Under the pieces are notes generated by a model, which did no database searches, was not told the DNA's origin, and was given only the letters and a program-made list of their open reading frames with translations. Position numbers and translations under genes: made by a program. This document shows positions 19,014 to 29,526 of a DNA stretch of 64,000 nucleotides, piece by piece (position 1 is the first letter of the stretch; each line of letters starts with the position of its first letter). This DNA is from Methylophilus sp. Leaf416 (lineage in GTDB: Bacteria; Pseudomonadota; Gammaproteobacteria; Burkholderiales; Methylophilaceae), in contig NZ_LMQS01000001.1 in assembly GCF_001424665.1 (NCBI RefSeq), positions 869,225-933,224 of the forward strand, read 5' to 3'.

Positions 19014-19913
19014 TTAATCGACTTGCAAGGTACGGCCAGTCAGCTTGGCGAATGCTTCCATATACTTATCAGAAGTTCGCTTCGCAATATCTGCTGGCAA
19101 CTCCGGGCCCGGCGCTGTTTTATTCCAGTCACAAGTTTCCAGCCAGTCACGCACATATTGCTTGTCATAACTTGGGGGATTAGCACCTACCTGGTATTGA
19201 TCAGCTGGCCAAAAACGCGATGAATCCGGTGTCAGCACTTCATCCATGACGTGCAATACACCATCTGCATCCACGCCAAATTCAAACTTAGTATCGGCAA
19301 TAATAATGCCTTTGGTAAGCGCGTATTCAGCAGCTTGGGTATACAGCGCAATCGCCGCTTTTTCGACTTGGGCAGTCATATCCTTGCCAATCAACGCTTC
19401 GACTTGAGGAATACTGATATTTTCATCATGCTCGCCAACCTCAGCTTTGCTGGAAGGTGTAAATAAAGGGGCGGGTAATTGTTGTGCCAGTTGCAGCCCG
19501 GCAGGTAATGGAATGTCGCAAACGGTACCTTTGGCCTGATACTCTTTCCAGCCGCTACCGACCAGGTAACCACGCACAATCGCTTCCAGTGGCAATGCTT
19601 TCAGCTTTTTGACAACCACTGCACGGCCTTTGACTTGTTCAATTTCATCTGGGGCTACGACGGATTCCGGTGCTATTCCGGTCAGGTGATTGGGCACTAC
19701 ATTTGCCAGTTGTTCAAACCAGAAATTAGCCATTTGTGTCAGCATGGCACCTTTGTGTGGAATACCGGTTGGCAGAATCACATCAAACGCGCTCAATCGA
19801 TCAGTACTGACAAGCAACATGGTTTGCGCGTCGATATCATAAATGTCGCGCACCTTGCCTTGATGCAATTTCTTCAGGCTTTTAATCGAAGTTTCCAGCA
19901 AAGGCGCACGCAT
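19014..19913 (-). CDS. purC: SAICAR synthetase
   Basis: This enzyme joins CAIR and aspartate with ATP in purine biosynthesis. The 299-residue protein has the N-terminal HQGKVRDIYDIDAQTMLLVSTDRLSAFDVILP, the REAIVRGYL-type motif (PLEAIVRGYLVGSGWKEY), and IIADTKFEFGVD with the C-terminal DEVLTPDSSRFW. This is the longer form usual in proteobacteria outside the E. coli group. Confidence 0.97.
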   Translation of the reverse strand: MRAPLLETSIKSLKKLHQGKVRDIYDIDAQTMLLVSTDRLSAFDVILPTGIPHKGAMLTQMANFWFEQLANVVPNHLTGIAPESVVAPDEIEQVKGRAVVVKKLKALPLEAIVRGYLVGSGWKEYQAKGTVCDIPLPAGLQLAQQLPAPLFTPSSKAEVGEHDENISIPQVEALIGKDMTAQVEKAAIALYTQAAEYALTKGIIIADTKFEFGVDADGVLHVMDEVLTPDSSRFWPADQYQVGANPPSYDKQYVRDWLETCDWNKTAPGPELPADIAKRTSDKYMEAFAKLTGRTLQVD

Positions 19914-20014
19914 AATATCTATCGCAAAAGTAAAACCGATATTATAAATGCACTGTTAGATGACTGGCGAACAATTTACCGTGGCATGTGGCTGAGTAAT
20001 CAGCTTAAGACACG

Positions 20015-21073
20015 TTAAGCAGCTTCTGCCTCTACGGTTTGTTCTGGCAATTGCGTTATCACCAATTTGGCTTGTGCCACATAACTGGTTAGACGTAAAA
20101 GGTTGCAGGTGTAGCCATATTCGTTGTCGTACCAGCCGATCACTTTCACAAAAGTGGAATCGAGCATGATGCCGGCGCTGGCATCAAATACACTGGCTGC
20201 CGGATACCCACGGAAATCACTTGAGACCACTTGCTCTTCGGTATAGCCAAGCACGCCTTTTAAATCACGCTCGGAGGCAAATTTCATCGCCGCACAAATT
20301 TCTGTATATGAAGTTTCCTGTTCCAACTCCACAGTCAGGTCAACGACAGACACATCCGCTGAAGGGATACGCATCGCCATGCCCGTCAGCTTCTTGTTTA
20401 ATTCAGGAATCACTTTACCGACTGCCTTTGCCGCGCCGGTGCTTGAAGGAATAATGTTTTCAAACACTCCACGCCCGCCGCGCCAGTCTTTTTTCGAGGT
20501 ACCATCAACCGTTTTCTGCGTAGCCGTTGCCGCATGAATCGTCGTCATCAACCCACGCTTGACCCCAAACTGGTCTTGCAATACTTTTACGATAGGCGCC
20601 AGACCGTTGGTTGTGCAAGAAGCCGCAGATACAATCTCTTCGCCTTGGTAATCCAGGTGATTCACGCCAAAAACAAACATAGGGGTATCATCTTTACCTG
20701 GCGCCGATTGCACCACAATACTTGCACCTGCGGCAATATGCGCTGCACAAGATTCTTTTGTCAGAAAAACACCGGTACACTCAACCACCACATCGACTTC
20801 AACAGCTGCCCAGTCGATGTCCGCAGGATCTTTTTCGGCAGTCAAGCGTATTCTTTTGCCATCCACCACCAGAAAATCGCCCTCTAAGTGTGCATCATAT
20901 GCCAGTCGGCCATGCACTGAATCATATTTCAGCATGTAGAGCATATGGTCCGGCTCCTCGATGCCATTGATGGCAACTACGTCCAGTTCATTGAACTCTG
21001 CCTGATTTAATGCGGCTCGCAGCACCATGCGGCCTATCCTGCCAAATCCGTTAATACCTACCCGAGTAGTCAT
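20015..21073 (-). CDS. Glyceraldehyde-3-phosphate dehydrogenase, paralogue 1
   Basis: This 352-residue GAPDH interconverts glyceraldehyde-3-phosphate and 1,3-bisphosphoglycerate. The Rossmann motif is [11 protein letters not shown], the catalytic Cys153 lies in ASCTTNG, and the catalytic His180 is in TTIHAAT. The Asp that normally selects NAD at the end of beta-2 is Gly37 (VVAINGIEE). Proline 188 of the standard numbering is Thr192 (VDGTSKKDW). Both point to NADP or dual use. A 20-residue C-terminal tail ([19 protein letters not shown]) is absent from the second copy. It is divergent from the diguanylate cyclase. Confidence 0.94.
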   Translation of the reverse strand: MTTRVGINGFGRIGRMVLRAALNQAEFNELDVVAINGIEEPDHMLYMLKYDSVHGRLAYDAHLEGDFLVVDGKRIRLTAEKDPADIDWAAVEVDVVVECTGVFLTKESCAAHIAAGASIVVQSAPGKDDTPMFVFGVNHLDYQGEEIVSAASCTTNGLAPIVKVLQDQFGVKRGLMTTIHAATATQKTVDGTSKKDWRGGRGVFENIIPSSTGAAKAVGKVIPELNKKLTGMAMRIPSADVSVVDLTVELEQETSYTEICAAMKFASERDLKGVLGYTEEQVVSSDFRGYPAASVFDASAGIMLDSTFVKVIGWYDNEYGYTCNLLRLTSYVAQAKLVITQLPEQTVEAEAA

Positions 21074-21224
21074 TATTGATTTCTTTCATTGTTGGTTAGT
21101 TATCACACAAGCAATTTTAATGCTAATTTACATCACGAAAGTTAGACAGGCGGTTCCCGCTTGAATAGAATAAGACTGACACGCTATTCCCGTTGTAAGT
21201 TTCAGCAACCTTGTTGGATATTTT

Positions 21225-22214
21225 GTGGATATTGCAGAACAATTACTGAATGGTATTTTGGACACACTGCCACTGCAAATTGCAGTGATAGATGAGACGA
21301 GCAGCATTATTTATGTCAATCAGGCCTGGCGTTCATTCGGTTTGTTTTATGGTTTGGAGTTGGATACCGACTGGTTTGGTATTGCGTACCTGGACATCTG
21401 CCGTGCCAATGAAGATACTAATCTGCCACCATTGATTTCCGGCATTGAAAAAGTGTTAAGTGGCAAAGTCGGTCACTTCAGCATGGACTATCTGTGTCAT
21501 ACACCCACCAAACAACCCACCTGGCTCACTTTGAGCTTGCAGTCCATGCAAACATCTCTGGCTGATAACAAGCTTTTCTTGCTATCACTGACCAACATCA
21601 CGCATCATAAGCAGGTTGAGGATCGCATCTCCGCGCTCACCCACACTGACCCGCTCACCGGCCTGGCTAATCGTCGCCGGTTAGAGCAATTCATGCGGGA
21701 TGAATGGTCACGTGCCATCCGCCATCAATCCAGCTTAAGTGTGATGATGATAGATGCCGACCACTTCAAACAGCTGAATGACAGCATGGGGCATGCGGCC
21801 GGAGATGAGTGTTTGCGTAAGCTGGCAGGCATTTTAAAACGTTATAGCAACCGTCCCGGCGACATGGCTGCGCGCTATGGCGGCGAAGAGTTCGTGCTGA
21901 TTCTGGGCCAGACCAACCAGCAGGAAGCGATTAAAATTGCCGAACGTATCCGCCAGAAAGTGATGGAGCTGGATATCCGCTTTGCCGGGCATCGCCTGAT
22001 GACGATCAGCATCGGTATTGCGTCACTGGGCGTGCAGCATTCCACCACTCACAAAGAACAACATGCACGCAATCAGGCGCTGAATTTCAGTGAAGATGGT
22101 GACTTATTGCTGGAACAAGCTGATAAGGCACTGTATGTGGCGAAAAAACAAGGCAGGAACCGTGTTGAAGTGTATGACAAACATCACCGGTTGACTGTCC
22201 CGCTAACGTTTTAA
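21225..22214 (+). CDS. PAS-GGDEF diguanylate cyclase
   Basis: This 329-residue protein would make cyclic di-GMP. An N-terminal PAS domain (residues about 10-130; VIDETSSIIYVNQAWRSFG and a final SLTNITHHKQVEDR) is followed by a GGDEF domain from about 140. The active site is GGEEF, and an RPGD inhibitory I-site sits exactly five residues before it, so product feedback is likely. No membrane helix is present. The start is a GTG with GGA upstream. It is a lone plus-strand gene between gap and pgk. Confidence 0.92.
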   Translation: MDIAEQLLNGILDTLPLQIAVIDETSSIIYVNQAWRSFGLFYGLELDTDWFGIAYLDICRANEDTNLPPLISGIEKVLSGKVGHFSMDYLCHTPTKQPTWLTLSLQSMQTSLADNKLFLLSLTNITHHKQVEDRISALTHTDPLTGLANRRRLEQFMRDEWSRAIRHQSSLSVMMIDADHFKQLNDSMGHAAGDECLRKLAGILKRYSNRPGDMAARYGGEEFVLILGQTNQQEAIKIAERIRQKVMELDIRFAGHRLMTISIGIASLGVQHSTTHKEQHARNQALNFSEDGDLLLEQADKALYVAKKQGRNRVEVYDKHHRLTVPLTF

Positions 22215-22227
22215 AACATTAGCGGGA
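22198..22227. terminator. Hairpin at the end of the diguanylate cyclase gene
   Basis: TCCCGCTAA at 22198-22206 pairs with TTAGCGGGA at 22219-22227, with a self-complementary AT core. It overlaps the stop codon between convergent genes. There is no good T tract, so it is only a candidate terminator. Confidence 0.45.
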
Positions 22228-22246
22228 GAATGTATGTGGGTCAGGA

Positions 22247-23440
22247 TCAGCTGGCGCGCTCTTCCAGGATAGCCACCGCCGGTAATGTTTTACCTTCGAG
22301 GAACTCGAGGAAAGCGCCGCCTGCAGTAGAAATATACGAAACCTTGTCGTAAATATCATATTTCTGGATAGCGGCAATCGTGTCGCCACCACCCGCCAGC
22401 GTGAATGCTTTTGTTTCTGCAATGGCTTTGGCTATGGTTTTGGTGCCCTCGCCAAACTGGTCAAATTCAAATACGCCAACCGGGCCATTCCATACCACAG
22501 TCCCCGCATTCATGATGATATCCACCAGCTCAGCCGCCGATTTCTCGCCAATATCAAAAATCATGTCGTCGGCTGCCACTTCATCGGCAGATTTTTTGAC
22601 TGCCGGCTCGTTGGCATCAAACTGCTTACCCACTACCACATCCTTTGCGATCGGTACACAGGCGCCACGGTCGGACATTTTGCTCATCAAACCTTTGGCA
22701 GTCTCCACCAGGTCATCTTCACACAGGGACTTGCCCACTTCATGACCATCAGCCTTGAGGAAAGTATTGGCAATACCACCGCCTACCACTAATTGATCCA
22801 CTTTATCAGAGAGGCTTTCCAGCACGGTCAGCTTGGTGGACACTTTAGAACCGCCGACAATAGCCACGAATGGCCTGGCTGGCGCCAGTAATGCTTTACC
22901 TAATGCATCCAGCTCTTCCGTCAGCAGAATACCGGCACAGGCCACAGGCGCAAATTTGGCAATGCCATGGGTCGAGGCTTCAGCGCGGTGCGCGGTGCCA
23001 AAGGCATCCATCACAAATATGTCGCACAAAGCAGCATACTTTTTGGCTAGTGCATCATCATTTTTCTTTTCGCCGACATTAAAGCGGCAGTTTTCCAGCA
23101 GGATAAGCTGGCCATCTTCTGTACCCAAACTATCAGCGGGCGCATTGGAAGCCAGCCAGTTTTTTACCAGGCGCACAGGTTGCCCAAGCAGCTTGCTCAT
23201 GACATCAGCCACCGGCTTGAGGGAGTTCTCCTCTGAGTAAACGCCTTCTTCAGGACGACCCAGATGCGAAGTCACCATCACTTTGGCGCCCGCTTTTAAA
23301 GCAAACTCAATGGTCGGCATGCTGGCCACAATACGCGCATCGCTGGTGACCACGCCATCTTTTACCGGCACATTTAAGTCAGCACGGATAAACACACGCT
23401 TGCCGCGCAAATCAAGGTCGGTCATTTTGATGAATTTCAT
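22247..23440 (-). CDS. pgk: Phosphoglycerate kinase
   Basis: This 397-residue kinase transfers phosphate from 1,3-bisphosphoglycerate to ADP. The N-terminal motif is [13 protein letters not shown], the substrate-binding stretch contains SHLGRPEEG, the hinge region has [13 protein letters not shown], and the nucleotide site has [12 protein letters not shown]. Length is normal. It lies downstream of the second gap gene on the same strand, 95 bp away, so gap-pgk may be cotranscribed. Confidence 0.98.
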   Translation of the reverse strand: MKFIKMTDLDLRGKRVFIRADLNVPVKDGVVTSDARIVASMPTIEFALKAGAKVMVTSHLGRPEEGVYSEENSLKPVADVMSKLLGQPVRLVKNWLASNAPADSLGTEDGQLILLENCRFNVGEKKNDDALAKKYAALCDIFVMDAFGTAHRAEASTHGIAKFAPVACAGILLTEELDALGKALLAPARPFVAIVGGSKVSTKLTVLESLSDKVDQLVVGGGIANTFLKADGHEVGKSLCEDDLVETAKGLMSKMSDRGACVPIAKDVVVGKQFDANEPAVKKSADEVAADDMIFDIGEKSAAELVDIIMNAGTVVWNGPVGVFEFDQFGEGTKTIAKAIAETKAFTLAGGGDTIAAIQKYDIYDKVSYISTAGGAFLEFLEGKTLPAVAILEERAS

Positions 23441-23510
23441 ACATGCGCTCCGTAGCGATCAAGATTGATTAATAATTAAATAGGCAAAATGGATTATGAC
23501 AGATATGCAA

Positions 23511-23529
23511 ACGGGGCAATAAGCCCCGT
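23511..23529 (-). terminator. Hairpin after the second gap gene
   Basis: ACGGGGC and GCCCCGT form a 7-bp stem around AATAA, between gap and pgk. The following minus-strand tract (TTTGCATATC) is short, so partial termination or mRNA processing is as likely as full termination. Confidence 0.5.
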
Positions 23530-23535
23530 CATCAT

Positions 23536-24570
<1,035 letters not shown>

Positions 24571-24738
24571 TCAGCATTTTAACCTAAACCTCCTATACTG
24601 GACAGATTGTAAGTAGTTGATTTGATACGCGAGAACATCATAAACAGGTTTGGAAATATTTTTAGTTTCTCGTTAGCTTATTTTTTAAATTTTTGATTAT
24701 CCATTTCTTCACCCCTTGGAAAGAGAGCGTTTTCTAAT

Positions 24739-25248
24739 ATGTCAGACAAAATAATTCTTGCCGGTGGTTGTTTCTGGGGAATGCAGGATCTGTTTCGCCA
24801 GTTACCCGGCATTATCAGTACGCGCGTTGGCTACAGCGGCGGTGATGTGCAAAATGCGACGTATCGCAACCATGGCAATCATGCTGAGGCGATGGAAATT
24901 GTATACGATGCTGATCGCATCTCTTTGCGACAGCTATTAGTTTTCTTTTTCAAAATTCATGACCCAACCACATTTAACCGTCAGGGTAATGACATGGGGC
25001 CTTCATATCGCTCAGCGATTTTTTACCTGAACGAGCAACAGAAGCAAACTGCTGAAGAATTAATTAATGAAATGGATAGCTCAGGCATCTGGCCAGGCAA
25101 AGTGGTCACTGAAGTGACACCTGCCAGTGATTTTTGGGTAGCTGAGCCCGAGCATCAGGACTATCTGGTCCGTTACCCAGACGGCTATACTTGCCACCGA
25201 ATTCGTCCAGAGTGGATTTTGCCGCGTGATATAACTGAGGCTGTTTGA
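24739..25248 (+). CDS. msrA: Peptide methionine-S-sulfoxide reductase
   Basis: This 169-residue enzyme reduces the S epimer of methionine sulfoxide in damaged proteins. The catalytic Cys11 lies in GGCFWG, followed by [12 protein letters not shown], and [16 protein letters not shown] holds the substrate pocket. No C-terminal resolving Cys pattern of the E. coli type is obvious, so recycling may use another Cys or thioredoxin directly. It is divergent from the second gap gene and has GGAAAGAGAG upstream as the ribosome site. Confidence 0.95.
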   Translation: MSDKIILAGGCFWGMQDLFRQLPGIISTRVGYSGGDVQNATYRNHGNHAEAMEIVYDADRISLRQLLVFFFKIHDPTTFNRQGNDMGPSYRSAIFYLNEQQKQTAEELINEMDSSGIWPGKVVTEVTPASDFWVAEPEHQDYLVRYPDGYTCHRIRPEWILPRDITEAV

Positions 25249-25262
25249 AATATTAAATAGAG

Positions 25263-25805
25263 TTACTCATCGCTTACGGTAGGTAGCGCATTATTGGCCG
25301 GCTTGCGTGTCTTGCCGCCATAACGCTTGGCAGGATTGCGCAGAAAAACAGCCAACTCATTCAGGGCCAATTGGTAAACATCGCGCTTGAATTCAATCAC
25401 ATCTGCCAGCGGCACCCAGTATTCACTCCAGCGCCAGGCATCAAACTCCGGGTGCTCGGTGGCACGCAATGAGACATCGGAATCACGACCGGTTAGCCGT
25501 AATAAAAACCAGATTTGCTTTTGGCCTTTATAACTGCCGCGCCATTCACGCTTGATCCAGCTGGTGGGCACTTCATAACGCAGCCAATCCCGGGTGCGAC
25601 CCAAAATTTTCACGTGCTCAGGCTTGAGGCCTACCTCCTCCATCAATTCACGATACATTGCCTGCTCAGGAGTTTCACCATACTTGATGCCTCCTTGAGG
25701 AAACTGCCATGCATGCTCTTTGATACGTTTGCCCCAAAACACCTGATTGTGGGAATTACATAAAATAATCCCCACGTTAGGACGGTATCCATCACGATCT
25801 AACAT
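25263..25805 (-). CDS. rppH: RNA pyrophosphohydrolase RppH
   Basis: This Nudix hydrolase removes pyrophosphate from the 5' end of mRNAs and triggers their decay. From the ATG at 25805 the protein has 180 residues, starting [15 protein letters not shown]. The Nudix box begins at Gly38 ([20 protein letters not shown]). The conserved WQFPQGG precedes it, and the C-terminal region ([10 protein letters not shown]) matches RppH. The TTG at 25820 is less likely. AAGG lies at the right distance before 25805. Confidence 0.96.
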   Translation of the reverse strand: MLDRDGYRPNVGIILCNSHNQVFWGKRIKEHAWQFPQGGIKYGETPEQAMYRELMEEVGLKPEHVKILGRTRDWLRYEVPTSWIKREWRGSYKGQKQIWFLLRLTGRDSDVSLRATEHPEFDAWRWSEYWVPLADVIEFKRDVYQLALNELAVFLRNPAKRYGGKTRKPANNALPTVSDE

Positions 25806-25902
25806 AAAAACTGCCTTCAATATTTACTGCAATTTTTTCACACTTTACAGTTTAATGAAAGGACATCCATGGTGACGTGGATGAAATGGCTGGCAGCTAA
25901 CA

Positions 25903-25929
25903 AAAAAGCCCACCAACGGTGAGCTTTTT
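25903..25929 (-). terminator. Terminator of the PEP-CTERM gene
   Basis: The stem AAAAAGC-CACC/GGTG-GCTTTTT has one mismatch, an AAC loop and a T tract on the minus strand, 17 bp after the stop of the PEP-CTERM gene. Confidence 0.75.
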
Positions 25930-25946
25930 AATGCCTAGATTGCTAA

Positions 25947-26666
25947 TCAGAATCTACGACGCAATGACAAAGCACCCATCAAAAGCAATCCCGTAAACAG
26001 CATGGCTGAAGTCTGCGCTTCAGGCACCGGGATGACGGTCGCACTTACAAAAGTGAAGTCTGACTGGTTGGTACAGTTATGGCAAGAATGTTTGGCAACA
26101 CCAGGTGATGCACTAAATACGATGCTGTCGACTGAGCGGAAGCCAAAAGGATTATTCAATAGCCATGCGCCAGTCCCACCATCCACAGCGCCACTACCGA
26201 GGGATAAGGGAGAACCTTCGCCTGTCCAGCTCGCAGTATGTTTGCCAGTTGCCGTCAAATAAAAAGTATCACTCCCTCCGTCAGCAAAATTCACCAGGAA
26301 TTTCGCGACCTCTTTCACATCATTATATTCAGGGCCGTCAAACAGTAAGCCAATTGTCAGTGTTGAAAAGATGACTTCTTTAGAAAAAGTGCCGGTCAGC
26401 GTTTCATCGATATCAATCTCGCCTGGTGTTCTTCCGCCAGAAATACCTACACCTGTCATACCATCTTGTGTCTTTTTCTGGAAGGATCTGCTACCTACAA
26501 AAGTAGCAGAAGTCCCGTCTGAAAAAGACGTGCTATAACTCGATTGCCCATTTACGAAATCAGTTCCTAACACTGTGCCTGTGGTTAACGCATTAGCAGA
26601 ATGTGCTGCGACCAGGAAGGATATTGCCAATATCAACTTACTACCTAAAGAAAATGTTTTTTTCAT
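25947..26666 (-). CDS. PEP-CTERM sorting-signal secreted protein
   Basis: This 239-residue exported protein has an N-terminal signal peptide (KLILAISFLVAAHSANA) and a beta-rich middle with many Ser, Thr and Gly. It ends in a PEP-CTERM tripartite signal: VPEAQTSAML, then a hydrophobic helix, then RRRF. The exosortase/archaeosortase system recognises this signal and releases the protein to the envelope or exopolysaccharide. No exosortase gene is in the window. Two Cys (HSCHNCTNQ) lie near the C-terminal part. The middle domain is not recognised. Confidence 0.87.
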   Translation of the reverse strand: MKKTFSLGSKLILAISFLVAAHSANALTTGTVLGTDFVNGQSSYSTSFSDGTSATFVGSRSFQKKTQDGMTGVGISGGRTPGEIDIDETLTGTFSKEVIFSTLTIGLLFDGPEYNDVKEVAKFLVNFADGGSDTFYLTATGKHTASWTGEGSPLSLGSGAVDGGTGAWLLNNPFGFRSVDSIVFSASPGVAKHSCHNCTNQSDFTFVSATVIPVPEAQTSAMLFTGLLLMGALSLRRRF

Positions 26667-26709
26667 TTCAAAGCTCCTCTGTATGAATGTTTAATAATCC
26701 CCATACTTA

Positions 26710-26752
26710 TTGTAGGGTAATTAATGGGTCGGGAGTTTTTCCTACCCTACAA
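26710..26752. promoter_or_regulatory. Gapped palindrome between divergent PEP-CTERM and propeller genes
   Basis: TTGTAGGGTA at 26710-26719 and its exact complement TACCCTACAA at 26743-26752 are separated by 23 bp. The inner part (GGGTCGGGAG...CTACCC) is also partly symmetrical. The site lies 44 bp before the PEP-CTERM start and 75 bp before the divergent gene. It looks like a site for a dimeric regulator, possibly two stacked dimers. Confidence 0.5.
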
Positions 26753-26826
26753 AAAGAGGTTAAAAACCCTTAATTTTCATACATTTACAAATTTCGTTCC
26801 TATTTGTTGCTTCTAAACAAAATTTT

Positions 26827-27885
26827 ATGCAAACTCCGCTGTCAACCCGATTTAAGTCAAAGCGTTTTCCTGCCATGTCCTTTACTTCGAACACATCTAC
26901 GTATCTAAAATCAATGCATAGACGCAAACCTGATTTCCGGCATATCAGCATGGGCATATTGCTCTCATTGCTGTGCAGTTTGGATGTAGTTGCCGGCAAT
27001 ATTGCTTACATTACCAATCAAGGCAGCGATTCAGTCTCAGTACTCGATATTGAAAACAAAAAAGTCACCCACACCATACTAGTCGGCAAAGCACCTGTAG
27101 GCGTGGCAATTGCCAGCAAACAAAAGCGCGTGTATATCAGCAACGCCAATAGCCAAACCGTTTCCGTCATCAACAGCCGCACCCAGCAATTGTTACAAGA
27201 AATTCCGGTGAATATTCAGGCAGTCGGCATTGCATTAAGCCGTGACGAGAAAATACTTTACGTGGCCGACTGGGGTGGTGCACAAGTGATTGCAGTAGAC
27301 ACGGCGCACCCGGAAAAACAAAAAGCTTTTAAAGCAGGCAAAACACCTTCAGGAATGCTACTGAGTGCAGATAATAAAAAACTGTTTATCGCCAACCGCG
27401 ATAGTAATGATGTGACCGTGGTTGATACACGTACACTGCAAACGATTGCGCAGGTCAAGGTAGGTATCCATCCGTTTGCCCTGACCTTAAGCCCAGACGG
27501 CAAGATGGTATTTGTTGTGAACGTGGTCAGTAATAGCCTGACTCTGCTAAATGTAGATTCATACCAGACCAGCTCCATTAAAACCGGGCAACACCCTTAT
27601 GGCGTAGCCATCAGTCCTGATGGACATTGGGCCTATGTCAGCAACAATCATGCAGAAACTGTGTCAGTGATTGAAATTGCCAATGGAAAAACAGTCAAGA
27701 CCATTGACGTTGGCGAGTTTCCTGAGGGAATTGAATATGACAAATCGACACAGCAAGTTGTTGTCGCCAACTGGGGCTCTGATACCGTTTCTATCATTGA
27801 TGCCAAGACCAATACGGTGACAAACACCATTCCCAGCCCAAAACTATGCCGGTCATTTGGGCAATTTATTCTGGAAGCAAAATAA
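26827..27885 (+). CDS. Exported YVTN/40-residue repeat beta-propeller protein
   Basis: This protein has about seven repeats of the YVTN type, each of the form 'V-x-x-x-x-x-P-x-G-V/I-A-x-S-x-D-x-x-x-x-Y-V-x-N' (for example RVYISNANSQTVSVI and WAYVSNNHAETVSVI), forming a beta-propeller. A signal peptide (ISMGILLSLLCSLDVVAG) starts about 40 residues in. The true start may therefore be the ATG at 26914 (MHRRKPDFRH) or that at 26875, but none has a good ribosome site. Such proteins often accompany periplasmic quinoprotein or cytochrome systems. Its partner here is unknown. Confidence 0.82.
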   Translation: MQTPLSTRFKSKRFPAMSFTSNTSTYLKSMHRRKPDFRHISMGILLSLLCSLDVVAGNIAYITNQGSDSVSVLDIENKKVTHTILVGKAPVGVAIASKQKRVYISNANSQTVSVINSRTQQLLQEIPVNIQAVGIALSRDEKILYVADWGGAQVIAVDTAHPEKQKAFKAGKTPSGMLLSADNKKLFIANRDSNDVTVVDTRTLQTIAQVKVGIHPFALTLSPDGKMVFVVNVVSNSLTLLNVDSYQTSSIKTGQHPYGVAISPDGHWAYVSNNHAETVSVIEIANGKTVKTIDVGEFPEGIEYDKSTQQVVVANWGSDTVSIIDAKTNTVTNTIPSPKLCRSFGQFILEAK

Positions 27886-28047
27886 TAACCGTGTTTCCAC
27901 CATTTCTTTTTTTTAGTTTTTTCACAGGATTGCCCATGAATTAGTCGCAAAGAGTCTTTTTTTTAGGTAAAGTCACGGGTTATTTTAAAACTCAGAAGAC
28001 TGATTACTTTTAAGCTTTAAAACATCTGTAAATATCAGGAGATTGAA

Positions 28048-28593
28048 ATGAAAAAAATATTTGGCATCATTGCCGTTTCTTTATTGCCATTGATTCCGTT
28101 GACGGCTGCTGCGCACGGTGCTGCGGCATTACGTTTTGAAAAAACTGTCACCATCAAGGCGCCACCGGCAAAAGTATGGGCCTTGCTGAAAGACTTCGGC
28201 AACGTACAAGCCTGGCACTCCGGCGTTGAGTCTACAAAAGTAGAACAGAAAAAAGACGAAAATGGTGATGACACCACTTATCGCACGGTCAAATTGAAAA
28301 ATGGCGGCACCATGTACGAAAAACTGCGCTCAATTGATGACGCAGGCATGCGCCTGAAATACGAATACATTCTGGATAAAAGCACACTGCAACTGTCAAA
28401 CTTTTATCCAACCGTTTCTGTGACTGCCAAAGGCAGCGAAACTGTGGTGACTGTTAAAGGCAGCTACACACGTGCCGACTCATCTAATATTCCAAAACCA
28501 GAACAAAACGATGATGCAGCAACTAAAGCCATCAATGAGTATTTTGATCCAGGCCTGGAAAGCCTGAAAAAGGTAGCCGAATCGGGAAAGTAA
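28048..28593 (+). CDS. Periplasmic SRPBCC (START-like) protein, MxaD-like
   Basis: This 181-residue protein has a signal peptide (IFGIIAVSLLPLIPLTAAAHG) and a helix-grip SRPBCC domain from about residue 28 (EKTVTIKAPPAKVWALLKDFGNVQAWHSGV), ending in a long amphipathic helix (GLESLKKVAESGK). MxaD, an accessory protein for methanol dehydrogenase and cytochrome cL in methylotrophs, belongs to this class, so that role is plausible. No dehydrogenase gene is in the window. It follows the propeller gene by 162 bp, and a strong terminator lies downstream. Confidence 0.78.
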   Translation: MKKIFGIIAVSLLPLIPLTAAAHGAAALRFEKTVTIKAPPAKVWALLKDFGNVQAWHSGVESTKVEQKKDENGDDTTYRTVKLKNGGTMYEKLRSIDDAGMRLKYEYILDKSTLQLSNFYPTVSVTAKGSETVVTVKGSYTRADSSNIPKPEQNDDAATKAINEYFDPGLESLKKVAESGK

Positions 28594-28720
28594 TTAGCCA
28601 GGGTTCTGGAAAAAGTTCGCAAGGCAACAGTAAACCCTGGTGGAAATTCTGGTAAGTCTTACGTCGTAATATTTAAGTTTTTGCAAATGCAGTCCAGGCC
28701 AAAAGTCTTACACTGTCACA

Positions 28721-28756
28721 AAAAAAGGGATTGTGCACAACACAATCCCTTTTTTG
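28721..28756 (+). terminator. Rho-independent terminator after the SRPBCC gene
   Basis: The 15-bp perfect stem AAAAAAGGGATTGTG / CACAATCCCTTTTTT has a CACAA loop and a T tract. It isolates the upstream genes from the pilin unit. Confidence 0.9.
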
Positions 28757-28945
28757 CTTTCTCAAGCAGTGTTGTAAGCTGACAAAAAAAATCACTTTTG
28801 TTATAAAGACTGACTAAGTCTGTCACTTTTTCTCATTTCACTCGTATTGAATCTACTCCTCAGAAATGCACTTCAATTCGAAGAACTAAGACATAAAACT
28901 TATTTAATTCTTTTTTTTCAATCACTTATTGAATTAAATTTTGGT

Positions 28946-28961
28946 TGGCACATCTGTTGCT
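28946..28961 (+). promoter_or_regulatory. Sigma-54 promoter of the pilin genes
   Basis: TGGCAC at 28946-28951 and TTGCT at 28957-28961 give the -24 GG and -12 GC elements exactly 10 bp apart, a near-perfect RpoN promoter. Transcription would start near 28972, about 70 bases before the first pilin. Pilin genes in many proteobacteria are driven by RpoN with PilR. Confidence 0.88.
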
Positions 28962-29040
28962 TATAGTTTCACCGAACACTGTTGGAAAAGCAGTGGCTGA
29001 ACTAGAAGATGTTCACTCTAAAACTTGACTTGAAGGAAAT

Positions 29041-29406
29041 ATGATGAAAAAACACGTACAACAAGGTTTTACCCTGATTGAATTGATGATTGTGGTCGCT
29101 ATTATTGGTATTTTGGCTTCTGTAGCGATTCCTGCGTACCAAGATTACACACGAGATGCAGCGAATAACGCTTGCATGGCTGAAGCAGGCGCTTATGCCA
29201 AAAGAGCTTTAACAGATATCTCGATTGGCAGAACACCAGTTGCGACACCTCCAACAGGCACAGGTGGAGCATGTGGAGGCACGATAACAAGTGCCGCAGC
29301 AATGACCTCGACAACTTTGGGCACTATCACTGCTACACCAAGAAATCCAGGCACAGGTACAGTAACCTGCGATTTGGCAACTGGTGGCAATTGCACACGA
29401 TCATAA
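29041..29406 (+). CDS. Type IV pilin-like prepilin 1
   Basis: This 121-residue prepilin has a short leader ending Gln-Gly, cleaved before Phe by prepilin peptidase. The classic N-terminal helix follows ([18 protein letters not shown]), including Glu5 of the mature form. The mature part, about 112 residues, is short, rich in Thr, Ala and Gly, and has Cys pairs including CDLATGGNC near the end, the usual C-terminal disulfide loop. The ATG at 29041 or 29044 follows AAGGA. It is the first gene after the sigma-54 promoter, as expected for a major pilin. Confidence 0.92.
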   Translation: MMKKHVQQGFTLIELMIVVAIIGILASVAIPAYQDYTRDAANNACMAEAGAYAKRALTDISIGRTPVATPPTGTGGACGGTITSAAAMTSTTLGTITATPRNPGTGTVTCDLATGGNCTRS

Positions 29407-29432
29407 TATCTACATAAGCAGATTGATAAAGA

Positions 29433-29456
29433 GCCCTGCATGTGCGGGGCTTTTAT
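29433..29456 (+). terminator. Terminator between the pilin genes
   Basis: GCCCTGCA pairs with TGCGGGGC (one G-T wobble) around TG and is followed by TTTTATTT. It would leave most transcripts with only the first pilin and allow lower readthrough into the second. Confidence 0.8.
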
Positions 29457-29526
29457 TTAATTGCAAGCTAGAAACAGAACGCTACAGCCAAGCCATTTTA
29501 AGCTTAACGATCAAAGGGCATTAAGA

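Noticed and set aside
19989-20002. GCTGA-TCAGC hairpin as the gap paralogue 1 terminator
   Set aside because: The stem is only 5 bp and no T tract follows.
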